Shown piece by piece: positions 45,481 through 56,516 of a stretch of DNA of 64,000 nt. The translations under genes were made by a program, and so were the position numbers. Origin of the DNA: Adenanthera pavonina (Eukaryota; Streptophyta; Magnoliopsida; Fabales; Fabaceae); NCBI GenBank assembly GCA_026686845.1, contig JAIVEN010000024.1, positions 3,583,501 through 3,647,500 of the forward strand. The letters run 5' to 3'. The notes beneath the pieces were generated by a model, which made no database searches, was not told the origin of the DNA, and worked only from the letters and a program-made list of their open reading frames with translations. Within the stretch, counting starts at the first letter, position 1; every line of letters begins with the position of its first letter.

Positions 45481-47074
45481 AGAAACTCTAAAAAGTGTCA
45501 AGCTGAAATGTCATGAAATCTACACTAAATGCAATGCAAATTTGGGGATTTTTTATTCAAAATGAATTTAAAGAAATATAAGGGATAAAAATAGGACAAT
45601 TAAAAAAAGAAATATAGAATGTGAAGGCTGGAAAGTGATAGGAAAAGATTTCAAATGTAATGTCAGTCAAGTGTGGTGTTCTCCAATATCGATAGAGAAT
45701 TTGCCAATCATAAGAACTTAAATATTTCTACAAGGAATTTTGTAAGAAAATTGATTTGACAAAGAAATTCAATAAGCTCATTCAATTATCTTTCAATTAA
45801 AGTGTAAGAAATTTACTATCAGGCACATTAATTCCTCCTAAACATTTATTCAAACACTTGGTAGGTATATTGCTTTTTTAATTCCTAAATTGTGCAATTG
45901 GATTTCCTTTGATTTCATTGTCATATATTTATCATTACAGCCCAAAACCAATGTCAACCAACCATATATCTCATCCAAAACAATAATTTAACTATTCTAA
46001 TTCACTAACCATGCATTTAAGATAGCTAAACTACCATTGAAGACAAGATAATGTTGGCTAAAAATTATGTATGAACTTAGCAACAAAATACCAATCCAAT
46101 TACATCAAGATAAACTCTCTCAAATGGCATTGATAAAATTCTTCCAATGTCTAGCAACTAAATCAATTCCTAGATATCAACCTAGCATAAAAATCTATCT
46201 AAAATATGAAATACAAATCTAACTAGGAAGATAAAAAGATAATAAGAATTTCCCCCTTTGTAGTCATAGAATCTAAAGCTCTTCATGGGTTCTTCTCTAA
46301 CTCCATCATAGAACACCACTCCACTCAAGCTACCTGGCCAAGAATGCATCCAAATCAAGAAAAGATGAAGCAAGTATCGAATCAATTGGAGACTAACAAG
46401 ATCGCTCCAATTTGTTGCAAGTTGTGAATCTCCCAAGATGAATTCAAAACCCTAGCTTGTTCACCTAATTCTGTAACTGCCCAAACCTTGGATGTTCAAG
46501 TTTAAAGTGAGATTAAGTGGAAGAATGGAGGAATGGACCAAAAAATGAGAGAGGAAGGAAGAAAAATGAAACTGATTAGACGATTGTGGAGGAAATTAAG
46601 AGAAAATGAGAGAAAAGTTGGAAGAGGGATGAAGAACAAATGAAAACTAGAAATGGGAGTATGCAGCATGAAATTGGAAGTCTCTCAATCTAAATTATGA
46701 TGCCAAATGGTTTAGGTTAGGTGTTTTGGGCTTTAAGAAGGGTATAGATGTCATTTTCCATCAAAGTTTATTAATTAGATTAATGAATGGTGACCAGGAT
46801 ATTAGGTGTCATGTGTCGACTTGTACACCTCCTTCCCTCTTGCAATTAAAGTCCTCTCTTAGCCCATTAGGTTGCCAATACATCCATGCTCAAAGACCTA
46901 CCAAATAATGTTACATAAAATAATCAAGATGTGACATATAAAACCATGTAATATAAATGATATAAAACTTAGGTTTAAAATTATAAAATCAATTCAAGCA
47001 TTAATTGGGCATAAATAATCAAAAAATTAATCATCAAAATTAAGGGGAAAAAACTCTCTAAATGATGCAAAAAA
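45481..47074. other. Unassigned 1.6 kb, probably TE-derived
   Basis: No match to other parts of the window is seen. A purine-rich stretch lies at 46490-46640. A minus-strand open frame at 46182-46436 is 84 codons with no recognisable domain. The words at the left edge (AAGTGCAACCTAGGTCATTC) are of a kind common at the edge of plant gypsy LTRs. I cannot assign it. Confidence 0.35.
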
Positions 47075-47560
47075 AGGTACTAAAAATGATTTCAAACAAC
47101 TAAAGTTTGGAAAGGAGAATATCAAAGGAAAGTGAGATGATCAAGTGAAGAAATCTAATGAAGAACATGAAAAGACTTAGTTGTTAGGATTTTTCCATTT
47201 GTAATCTAGATAAAAAGCTTTGAGTCTCACTTATTTTTGTTGCCACAAATTTTAAAGAAGTGATTTTACAGCTATCCTATGTTAGCATATGTTAGTTTTG
47301 AAAAATACTGACTAATAGAGAATTTTACTTATTGACTCATGAGTATTTTGGGCAAAATTTAAATTTTACTTAGTGAAATTAGAATATACAGAGATTTAAT
47401 CTCTGATAGACAAATTTTATTTATGAAATTTGAATTTCATGCCAAGCACTATTAGTAAATATGTGCAAAATTCGTATAAAACTTAGTCACAATTCAAATG
47501 TTGGTGAAGTTCAAAGAGAGCTCAAAGTCACCCTCTTTAATAGACGAACTTTGGACATCA
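47075..47560 (+). mobile_element. Diverged U3 fragment of a SIRE-like LTR
   Basis: The order of words follows the 728-2370 LTR: AAAATGATTTCAAACAAC, GATATCAAAGG (as GAATATCAAAGG), TCAAGTGAAGAAAT, then TTGAAAAATACTGACTAATAG against TTGAAAAATACCCACCAACAG. It runs into RT sequence at about 47560, so everything from mid-U3 through gag, protease and integrase is missing. Confidence 0.6.
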
Positions 47561-47562
47561 AT

Positions 47563-48370
47563 AACAGATGAATACTGAAGAAGTTTATGTTGACCAACCT
47601 CCAGATTGAACCTAATTGTACTGAAGAAGCTTTAACAGATGAATACTGGACATTAGCTATGCAAGAAGAACTAAATCAGTTTGAGAGGAATAAAGTTTGT
47701 GACTTAGTGCCTATGCCCAATGATGACCCAATTATCAGAATCAAATAGGTGTTTAGAAACAAACTTGATGAGTTTAGAACAATAATAAGAAACAAAGCTA
47801 GGTTGGTAGCTAAAGGATATAATTAGGAAGAAGGTATAGATTATGAGGAAACTTTTACTCCAGTTATAAGATTGGAAGCAATAAAGATTCTCCCAGCCTA
47901 TGCTTGTATAAAAGATATAATGTTGTATCAAATGGATGTAAAATGTGCCTTTCTGAATAGTTATATCATGGAAGAAGTTTATGTTGACTAACCTCCAAGC
48001 TTTGAGGACTCAACTAATTAAATCAAATCATGTATATAAACTGATGAAAGCTTTTTATAGCTTAAAACAAGCTCCTAGAACATGGTACGAAAGACTAAGT
48101 AACTTTCTAATTGAAAAATGATTCAATAGGGGCAAAGTTGATACAGCTCTATTCACTAAAAAGGAAAACAAAGATTTGCTTATTGTTCAAATTTACGTTG
48201 ATGATATTATATTTGGTGCTACTAATGAATCTTTGTGCAATGATTTTTTTAAGCTAATGCAGAGTGAATTTGAGATGTCAATAATGAGAGAACTCAACTT
48301 TTTCCATGGACTGCAAATCAAATAATGTGAGGATGACATCTTTCTCAATCAATCAAAGTATCTAAAAGAG
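47563..48370 (+). pseudogene. pol: SIRE-like copia reverse transcriptase, broken
   Basis: The reading starts near 47607 (EALTDEYWTLAMQEELNQF). RT blocks follow in order: KARLVAKGYN, GIDYEETFTPVIR, MDVKCAFLN, then after a frameshift near 48010 AFYSLKQAPRTWYERL, and the catalytic YVDD at 48194-48205 (IYVDDIIFGATNE). Stops occur at about 47746, 47824, 47988, 48118 and 48325. RT would copy element RNA into DNA in the cytoplasmic particle. Active-site Asp residues are readable, but the frame is broken. A second short copy of the sequence near 47971 (GAAGAAGTTTATGTTGAC) sits at 47576, inside the junction with the LTR fragment. Confidence 0.85.
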
Positions 48371-49147
48371 TTGCTGAAAAAATTTGGAATAGACAATGCC
48401 AAATCAATGAGTACTCTAATGGCCACTACCGCAAAGCTTGATATGGATAAAGGAGGAAAACCATTCGATATAACTCAATATAGAAGAATGATTGGTTCTT
48501 TACTGTACCTAACAACTAGTCGACCTGACATCATGTTCAGTATCTGCATGTGTGCTAAGTTCAAATCATATCCCAAAGAGTCCTATGCAACAAATGTGAA
48601 AAGAATATTTAGATATTTAATTGGAACATCACAGATGGGACTTTGGTATCCAAAGGGCAATGGAAGAGAAGAGTTTGTTAGGTATACTAATGCCAACTTT
48701 GTTGGATCTAAGACTAACAAAAAAACCACAAATGGCATGTGCCAATTTCTTGGAGGATCTCTAGTCTCATGGTTCAGCAAGAAGCAGAATAGTGTGATTT
48801 TCTCTACAGCAGAAGCTGAACATATAGCTGCTGGAAGCTGCTATGCTCAAATCCTTTAGATGAAGCAGCAACTTGAAGATCTTGAAATTGAAATGAAGGA
48901 AATACTTGTGAGATGTGACAATCAAAGTGCTATAAACATCACAAAGAATCTAGTTATGCACTCAAGGACAAATCGCATTGAGGTCAGACATCATTTCATA
49001 AGGGACCACATTTTGAAAGGAGACATTATGTTGGAATTCATCCTTATAGAAGAACAACTTGTAGACATCTTGATTAAGCTACTTCCAGAGGACATATATT
49101 GTAAAATCAGAAGAGAATTGGGAATAGTAAATCCCAATGAAATGTAA
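48371..49147 (+). pseudogene. pol: SIRE-like copia RNase H, one internal stop
   Basis: The connection and RNase H region is nearly open: 48371-48859, a stop (TAG), then 48860-49147 in the same frame. Markers are ITQYRRMIGSLLYLTTSRPD, SKKQNSVIFSTAEAEHIAAG (acidic residue present), VRCDNQSAI, and HIEVRHHFIRDH as RIEVRHHFIRDH near 48978. The usual YSDADFAG motif reads RYTNANFVGS, so two Asp positions are Asn. This would remove RNase H activity even without the stop. It belongs with the RT before it and the env-like ORF 1 kb after it. Confidence 0.85.
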
Positions 49148-50148
49148 GTAAGCTTCTAACTAAATCTATTTACTTTCTGAAGTTAATTTGTTAAGACTTA
49201 CACTAACTTAAGCTTTGGAGTATGTTTAAAGTGTTTTGCAGATACTCCTCATAAGCTTTTGTGGTAGAGAAATCAATATGATGGAGTATCTCACACTTAC
49301 TCAGTCAATATTTACTAAAGAAATATGGAAATTCGAATGTTTAGCATTTATCTGTAAGTTCAATCCTGTAAAATTTGCATGTTGACTACTAACAGACCAA
49401 TTTCCATACTCTATCCAATCTGTTGAATGACTTTGCATAGTCAAAATTTGAACTTTAAGCTTAAATAGACATATTTCAGTTATTCACATGTTGAACCAGT
49501 GTTTTAGTTCTCTCAAAATTCATTTGTTGACAAAATGAAATTCAAATTTTGAATCTTTGTATATGTGCTTGCTTTGACTGTGTGAACAACATTCGAATTT
49601 TTATGATTCAACATTCACATTTTAGACAATTTTTCATAAAGTCTTAAAATACAAACTTTGAATCCAAAACATTCATCTGTTGAAACTCTTTTGTGCTTAC
49701 CTTCATAAAAAGACTTTAACATTCAAACTTTAAGAGAACAAAATTCATCTGTTGAAACATCTGTTGATATTAAGTCTTTGTCAGTTGAATTTCAGGACAG
49801 AAATTTGTCTGTTGAAGTCATTCCTCATATGTTAAGTCTTTGATTGATGAACTTTAAGGTTGAAAATTCATCTGTCAAGATAATTTCTCTGAATACATAG
49901 GCAACGTAACTGATCGAAATTCAAATTTTGACCGTCAAAGTTCATCTGTCGAGTAGTTACATAAGCAAATTCAAAGGGCCACATTCTGAATAGATGTAAC
50001 CCTATTCATCTTTCAATAGAAACTATTCCTCTCCCCTCTTAACCATTCTTAAATTCCTTCAGTTAGACTCCATTTCTCACTCATTAAACTTCAACCCACG
50101 CCTTATAAACCTCTTTAGAGCATCTTTCAACTCAAATCTCTCACGAAA
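49148..50148 (+). repeat. Non-coding spacer with iterated TTCATCTGTTGA motifs
   Basis: Between RNase H and the env-like ORF, about eight variants of AATTCATCTGTTGA occur (near 49518, 49669, 49741, 49802, 49866, 49940), mixed with AAATTCAAATTT words (near 49542, 49918). These are the reverse complement of the motif type that fills the SIRE-like LTR U3. A leader for the env-like ORF is an inference. Confidence 0.65.
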
Positions 50149-51129
50149 ATGGTTAGAGTTAAAAATGCCAATGTAGGGAAGGAGCAAACCAGGCCCAAGC
50201 GTGCCACCAAATCTCAGTATGCTTCAAAGAACGGAGAAACCCAGAAAATGAAGGCCGAATCCAGCAAAGGGACTCCATCTAAGAAGCAGAAAACAACTCA
50301 AAAGGTAGAATCAAAGAAATTAACCCATGTTATTCCTACGTCCAGCACTGAGTCAGAGGAGTTGCAATTGACTACGGAGCTTCTTTACAGCTCTATACAA
50401 ATATTGAAGGAGTTTGCCACGAAGTTTGCTGCAAAGAAGGTAATAATTCCTCACTACACCAATTTGGAGGAATTTTCAGTTTCCAAAAACTTTAATGCTA
50501 GAATTTGGCTAGGTAAATACAAAAATATGTTGGAAATTAGAGAAAAATATGATGATGAGATGATTAAGACTTAGTATGCTACATTGAAATACAATGATAA
50601 GAAAAGGAAATACCAAGTAATTCTTAGGTCTAGGAATCTATGGTTAACAGATGAGAATATTAATGAGGTTTTAGAGATCCTTGGACAAGAAGATTCAAGA
50701 TTGATATCTCCACTTCCAAATATATGGATGAAGATGATGATGTAGAAAAGGAAGGTCGAGAACTTTTGAATTATAAGGAAACCATAATCTCTGTTGCTCT
50801 TTCCAAAAGGTGTAAGAATAAGCCTCCTCTTAAACTTGTAAAACCCTCTGATCTAATGTACAAGTGAAAGTCCTGAAATATATAGTGTCAAGGATTATCT
50901 TCAACAAGGGAGGAAGCTTCAACCTGATCACCAGGGCTGAGGCTCATGTAATGACAGCCTTGATTCACAGAAAAGAGCTCAACTTGGGTCACATAATATT
51001 TCAGAGGATGATCAAGACAAAAGATCAACGAAAAGAATTAACCTTGCCTTATGCCTCCATCATCACCAAGCTGCTCAGATTTGCCAAAATACAACACCTG
51101 GAAAAAGGCAAGGGAAGCTGACTAAGGAA

Positions 51130-52189
51130 TTTGAAGAGGAAGAACTTATAAGGATGGGAATTGAAAGGAAGGAAGGGAGATGGATTAGGAAGGGGACTGG
51201 TAAGTCGAGGATTTATTCTATGAAAGGAGAGAGCCATAACAACAAGAGGCTACATCTGAGGCTACCCCAACCATACAACCTAAACCATAGCCAACCCAAC
51301 CACCACCAACCCAGCAACCAAAACCTTCTATGGTCACTCCTAATACTATACTAGAACTCTTTGATTCCCTATCAGAGATGATGATCAGTATGAGGGATGA
51401 ATAGAATGCTCAGTATGCATATATGCAAAATCAAATAACTCAGCTAGCTAACAACCTCAAGGTAATTGCTGATGCCTATGAAGATATTAGAAACTTTATT
51501 CCAACCACATCAACATATCCTCAAACTAGCCCTTCAGAATCAACCAAATATGTCTCTCCTCAAGTGCCAAGCCCTTTTGAGATAGATTCCCTTAAGGCTG
51601 CTGCTACTGATGTTGCCATTGTTGCTGTTAGTACAACTACTACTCCATAGGCTTCAAGCAATGAAATGAGTCCTAGTCCATCTCTGGACTATTCTATGGA
51701 GGAAAAAGCCACCCATGAGAAAGGCTTTCATGAGCTAGTGAAGGAGGACATTAAAGAAGGCAAATGGATTGGAAAGGGGGCTAGTAAATTAGAGAATCTA
51801 TTCTCCGATAGGGAAGAGTCATAGTAAGAAACTACCTCTGAGGCTACTCCAACCATCCAACCTAAATCACAGCCAACCTAACCTCAGCCTACACAGTAAC
51901 ATGAACCTTCCATTCCATCCACTTTGACTACCCCTAATACCATACTTGAACTATACGATTGCCTATCAGAAATGATGCAAGTATTAGGGAGGAATAAAAT
52001 GCTAAGTTTGCACACCTGTAAGCTCAAATAACCAACCTGGCCAATAATCTCAAGGAGATTGCTGATGCCTATAATGATATTCGAAATTCTCTTCCAACTA
52101 CATCAGCACCACCTTAGACTGGTACCTCTGAACCCCTCAAATCTGCCTCTCCTCAAAGCCCAAGTCCTTTTGAGATAGACTCTTCTGAT
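51130..52189 (+). repeat. Imperfect tandem duplication (~585 bp) in env-like ORF
   Basis: Paired landmarks are GGAAGGGGACTGG at 51189 with GGAAAGGGGGCTAG at 51772, GATGCCTATGAAGATATT at 51471 with GATGCCTATAATGATATT near 52062, and CCTTTTGAGATAGA near 51575 with the same word near 52167. The second unit ends after the nested insertions, at 63936-64000. Confidence 0.8.
52185..52189 (+). repeat. Target site duplication CTGAT, left
   Basis: CTGAT precedes TGTAACACC at 52190. The right copy at 63936-63940 reads CTGAG, one base different. Confidence 0.75.
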
Positions 52190-53290
52190 TGTAACACCTT
52201 TACTTATAACCATATTACCCATGTATTGGACCTTACTATGACCCATTGATTATATTTATAAGTATGAATCACATGATATATTAAGATATAAAATTCATTT
52301 AACAAACCCTTATCCCTCGGTGAACTTTGAAAATTCATAACTAATTATAGAAAAACTGTATCAAGGTGATTCAAGTCATTAAAAATAGCTTAAGATCTCA
52401 TCCATATGGAAAAAATATTAAATAGTATGTTAGTTGTGGCAATTAGTGCAGTTTATGGCATAAATTTACTATTCAAATGGTCATTTTTCTATTTTTTAGG
52501 ATATTGGTCATAAATTAAAAAAAAATCATATCTCATTCTATACTGAGCCAAATTGTGCATACTTTATGCCATTGCAAAGCTCTATATATATACTTTACAG
52601 CTATATTTTTCTTATACATTTATTTAGGTAAAATCGGGCATAGCATCTTCTTAAAGCATTAAGGGTCAGAACATAAATTTTACTATAACAGTTTTAGGAA
52701 AATAGGCGTAATTCTTATTATATGGCTCCCATTGTATTCAAACCACTGGCATATTGAACTTAAGACATAAATATTTCCATGCATACATACCACTAATTTT
52801 TTGGAGTTCTATACGAATTTCTTCTACCTTTCAAAATAAATAGTACAGATGATAAAAATCATAGTTTTCTCTGCATTGTCCAGTTTTAACCCTTATCTTC
52901 AAAAATTCACTATAAATTGTACACATGCCCAATTTAGGTGTTCTTTAGCTTCTTTTAAAGTTTGTTCTATCTAATTTCATAGATAGCACTTATATTGGAT
53001 GCTTTGCTGTGAATAGATTACCTTGTTTTTTTCATGGTTAATTATCTTGAATAATAATAAGCATCTCTTAGAAAAACCATTTGCACATGTCTACTAAATC
53101 ATCAAAACATGTTTCCATTCCGTACTAAACATCATATCAGTCACAAGGAAACATAACCATGCTAAATTACAGAGTCATAATATTTTACATGATTTAATAC
53201 AAATTGCTAAAATGATACTTAACAATTGTCACAATTTGCACAATCACCATGTTTCTCTTCCATCCTCTTAGCTTCCTGATATCTTTGTCA
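52190..53290 (-). mobile_element. Reversed L2 LTR, left part (LTR 3' end)
   Basis: It starts TGTAACACCTTTACTTATAA. It contains TGTATCAAGGTGATTCAAGT near 52349 and TGGCATATTGAACTTAAGAC near 52746, as in other reversed copies. It is split at about 53290 by the Angela-like element and continues at 62218. With the nested element removed the LTR is about 2.8 kb. Confidence 0.85.
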
Positions 53291-54873
53291 TGCCTTGGAG
53301 ATTGTGCCCTAGGCCAATCATTGTATTATGAACATTGTATTTCATTATGAAAAAGGTGGTGTTTTTTCCTACATTATTATATTATTTGCATATTTTTCTT
53401 TATAATAATACCTTGGACAAATTATTTTATCCTAAATATCCCTAGTCAATCATCTTTGTGGGAATAATGATGAATTAAGGCTAGTATGATTTTGATTGGT
53501 AATTATGTGATAATTATGTATGAAGATACAAATCAAATTCATAAGCTCCTGTTAGAGAATAGGCACTAGATTGACTATTCATGAGATAGCTGCATGGATC
53601 AAGTCAAGTCATAAGCATATCTCATATATAACTGTGTCACTAAGCCCTCAGACCTGAGATCACCATGGCTTCCTACATGGGGAACACTATACTTTGGCAT
53701 AGTCAAAAGTTACCTTTAATCGGGAGATCATAAAGGCTATGATTGGGTATAGTGGAACTCATGTGGAGGAAGATAATTGGTCAAGATGGAATTCGTCTAT
53801 CTAATTAATGAAGAGATATATCTGGGCCCCTCAATGAGTGAGACTAAGAAAATGCATGGTCGTGCTTGAATGGAAAAGTTTCCATTTGTTCTGTCAGTCT
53901 ACTCGAAGATCGAGAAAGTGATGGTCGAGTAAAATGAGGATGACGTTTCCATGCCTCATACTTGACCTATATATTATGAGACAAAAGAGATGTGATTGAG
54001 GTTATATGATAGGTTGCATCGGATCACCAATCTCATATGATTTGGGTAATCACAATGTCTTGTAGAGGCCACTCTTGACTTGTGGGTCCAATAGTGTTAT
54101 TAGCCCACTGCCAACATCATATGGGCCTACAGGGTCACACACAAGAACGAGCCAACTCGAGCTAAAATGTCCAGACTCATTGAATCTAAAATGTGTCTAG
54201 ATTCAATAAATTTAATATTCAATTCAGGATGACAAAATTATATATATATTTGATATATATATATATTAAAATTCAAAATATATATATGTTTGATATATTA
54301 TATATTTGATATATATTTCAAAAAATATATATATTGTTCAAATTAATTCAAATTAATTAGTTTTAAATTTAATTATATATGATAGATTTAAATTTAAACT
54401 AATGTCATAATCTAAATTTGATTTATATGATAAATTAAAACTAGATTTGATTCTGAATATATATTAGATAGTTAGTTTAAATTTAATTTATTAGATAGAT
54501 TTAAATTCAAACTAATATATTTAATTAATATTTGATTTTGTTTAATTATTGATTTAAATTAAATAAATACACTAGGATACAGAACAAACAGAATAATGAA
54601 CAGTGAAGGCGTATGGACTTATACGAAATTATAGGGGGGCATTGCAACCAAAGGTGTTAGCACGCAGTTCAAGTTGGCCCATTCCTGTGGATACTGATAG
54701 AGGGAGCTGACCAATCACGTTAGTTCCTGGGGTCTGACGAAACAAAAAAGAACACCAAGGGACACACTAGAAGTAAATTCTTTTTCTACATCTTAATCTA
54801 AATAATGTTGACGGATCCATGGGAGGGAATTTCATGATAGTTTTCCACTGCATGTGTGCTGAAATTCCCCACA
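53291..54873 (+). mobile_element. 5' LTR of Angela/BARE-like copia element
   Basis: It matches the 3' LTR at 60517-62217 over its length: TTGGAGATTGTGCCCTAGGCC at the start, with one change in the other copy, and TGAAATTCCCCACA at the end. The first few bases are uncertain, because the exact TG may have been lost with flanking L2 sequence. It carries a highly AT-rich block at 54236-54560. The two LTRs differ by about ten positions in the first 120 aligned bases by eye, so this is an old insertion. Confidence 0.85.
54236..54560. repeat. AT-rich block with TATA and AAATTT runs in LTR
   Basis: Runs of TATATATA alternate with TTTGATATAT and AAATTTAAACTAAT words. The same block in the 3' LTR (61445-61820) is longer, with an extra AATATAAATTTGATTTATATG copy, so repeats here changed after insertion. 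Confidence 0.75.
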
Positions 54874-54874
54874 G

Positions 54875-54888
54875 TGGTACCAGAGTCA
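54875..54888 (+). promoter_or_regulatory. Primer binding site of Angela-like element
   Basis: TGGTACCAGAGTCA starts two bases after the LTR end. It is a tRNA-Met type PBS with one change in the core. Confidence 0.85.
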
Positions 54889-56516
54889 TATCAATGATTG
54901 TTTGAATTAAGTTCTTGAGTATATGATTGCATCTATGTGTTATGTGTGCGAACTCAATTTGTCTAATTTGGTTTTTCAAATCAGTTTTCAATTTTTGTAT
55001 GTAAATCTGCCAATCATATATGTGATATATGTATTTGAAAAATTTATTCCTCAAATCAGTTTCTAATCTAACATTATATATCTATGCAAAATATGGTTTT
55101 TGAAACAATTGTGAATCTGTTTAAATGATTTCATTTTCTGTTAATATATGACATGATGAGATTCTTTTTATTTTCGTATGTGATGCGAATATGTTTCTGA
55201 ATCTGTTGTTGTGAATAGAGGGTGCTCAATCAATTTAGGAATCTGTTTCGTATTTGCATGTATTCAGTTTCTATTTTGTATGACGTGATTAGATAATCCT
55301 ATGTCATTCGGGTTTGAAAATATGTTTCGTATTAGTATGGATTCATTTCTTTTTTTCATATGACCGATTCAATTTTCATATGTGAATCTGTCTTCGTATG
55401 TGACACGTTCATATATTTATGAAATATATGTTTTCGTGCATGACGTGATGAAAAACAACATATGCAAAACAATTCTGGTGGATGGATTTTTAATGAGATT
55501 GATGAATCCTTAGGGTTTTTCTTAAGGCAGCCACTCATTCAAAAGAGTGAAAATTTAAAAAATTTCATAGGGCTTCATTCCTGCACCCCGCACCCCACAA
55601 GGGGCACTGCCCCTTGACCCCGCCCACTAATCAGCTAGCGAACCGTTGTGGCTATCTAGTCGTAGTATAAAATAATCTAATTTAATGTTAAAATCACAAA
55701 GTTTATAGCTTTTCATTAGATGAGATGTTTATTACATGCTGTGATTTGTTTGTCTGAATTGGATGGGTATGGTGCATGATATGGCCCTACGATGAATTTG
55801 TGATTTTAAATACGGCCTACGTGTCATGCCTCTCTCTATATTCTGGATATACATTCTCTTCTTACCTCTCTCTCCTCAAATGTTCAATCGAGGTTTCTTT
55901 TGTATATAAGTGTTATATTAGAAGAATCTTTTCATTGGCTGGGGAGGATATAAGTTAGATGAGCCATATTATGACACTTTTATTTTATGCTTTATAATGA
56001 GATCATATGCATGTATGGGATGGCACTTTTATATAAGTTCATGTGATGACTATATGTATGAATAACAACAATATAATAAAATCCCTCGAATTAAATTTTA
56101 AGTATAAATGTCACCCATTAATGAACACCTGTCAAGGCTTTGATCACCTAAATGTAGGATCCACCAAAGTAGGATACACTTAGGTTATCTTAGTGAGGTA
56201 GTTTAGGTAATGGTGATACTCATAAAGGTTCATGATGGTATGACTTAATTGAGACTATCAAAATGGTTTTGGTTCTCAAGGTATTAGATGGGATTAAACA
56301 TGCTGGGTCATATGATAACAGGATCCCATAAAGATCTGAGAGTTACATGTGATGTAATTGGTAAATAAGTTACCTACCTAAATAACTTAATTTTAAGCAT
56401 CTTGCCAAAGCAGACTTACTATTAAGTGAAAAATGGATCTTAGCCTACTAAACTAAATGAGGATTAATTTTTAGTAGGAAATTATTAATTTAATTTTGCA
56501 TATTTTGCTGTAGAAA
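54889..56516 (+). other. Leader of Angela-like element
   Basis: This is about 1.6 kb of non-coding sequence between PBS and gag, long as in the Angela/BARE group. It contains repeated CATATGTGAATCTGT-type words (55000-55450) and a GC-rich palindrome at 55599-55615. No open frame is convincing. Confidence 0.65.
55599..55615 (+). promoter_or_regulatory. GC-rich palindrome in the leader
   Basis: AAGGGGCACTGCCCCTT has an 8 bp perfect stem around one base, inside an otherwise AT-rich leader. A self-complementary site in the leader could serve RNA dimerisation or packaging. This is inference from position only. Confidence 0.5.

Larger units (their letters stand above)
50149..52189 (+). pseudogene. 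SIRE-like env-like ORF, broken and split
   Basis: An ATG at 50149 opens a basic, Lys/Ser-rich N-terminus (MVRVKNANVGKEQTRPKRAT). The frame is open for 141 codons and then decays. A segment at 50900-51120 (EAHVMTALIHRKELNLGHII, then LPYASIITKLLRFAKI) resembles the plant-transposon-associated domain often found in these ORFs. The C-terminal part has a predicted helical stretch (TQLANNLKVIADAYEDIRNF at 51438) and Ser/Thr/Ala-rich tracts. The C-terminal region is duplicated in tandem: about 51130-51690 and again from 51700. The second copy is split at 52189 by an L2 LTR and resumes at 63936. Function of such ORFs is unknown. No signal peptide or membrane segment is clear here. Confidence 0.7.

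Noticed and set aside
46182..46436. An 84-codon minus-strand frame as a small host gene
   Set aside because: No recognisable domain, promoter or splice pattern. The region is unassigned but TE-like.
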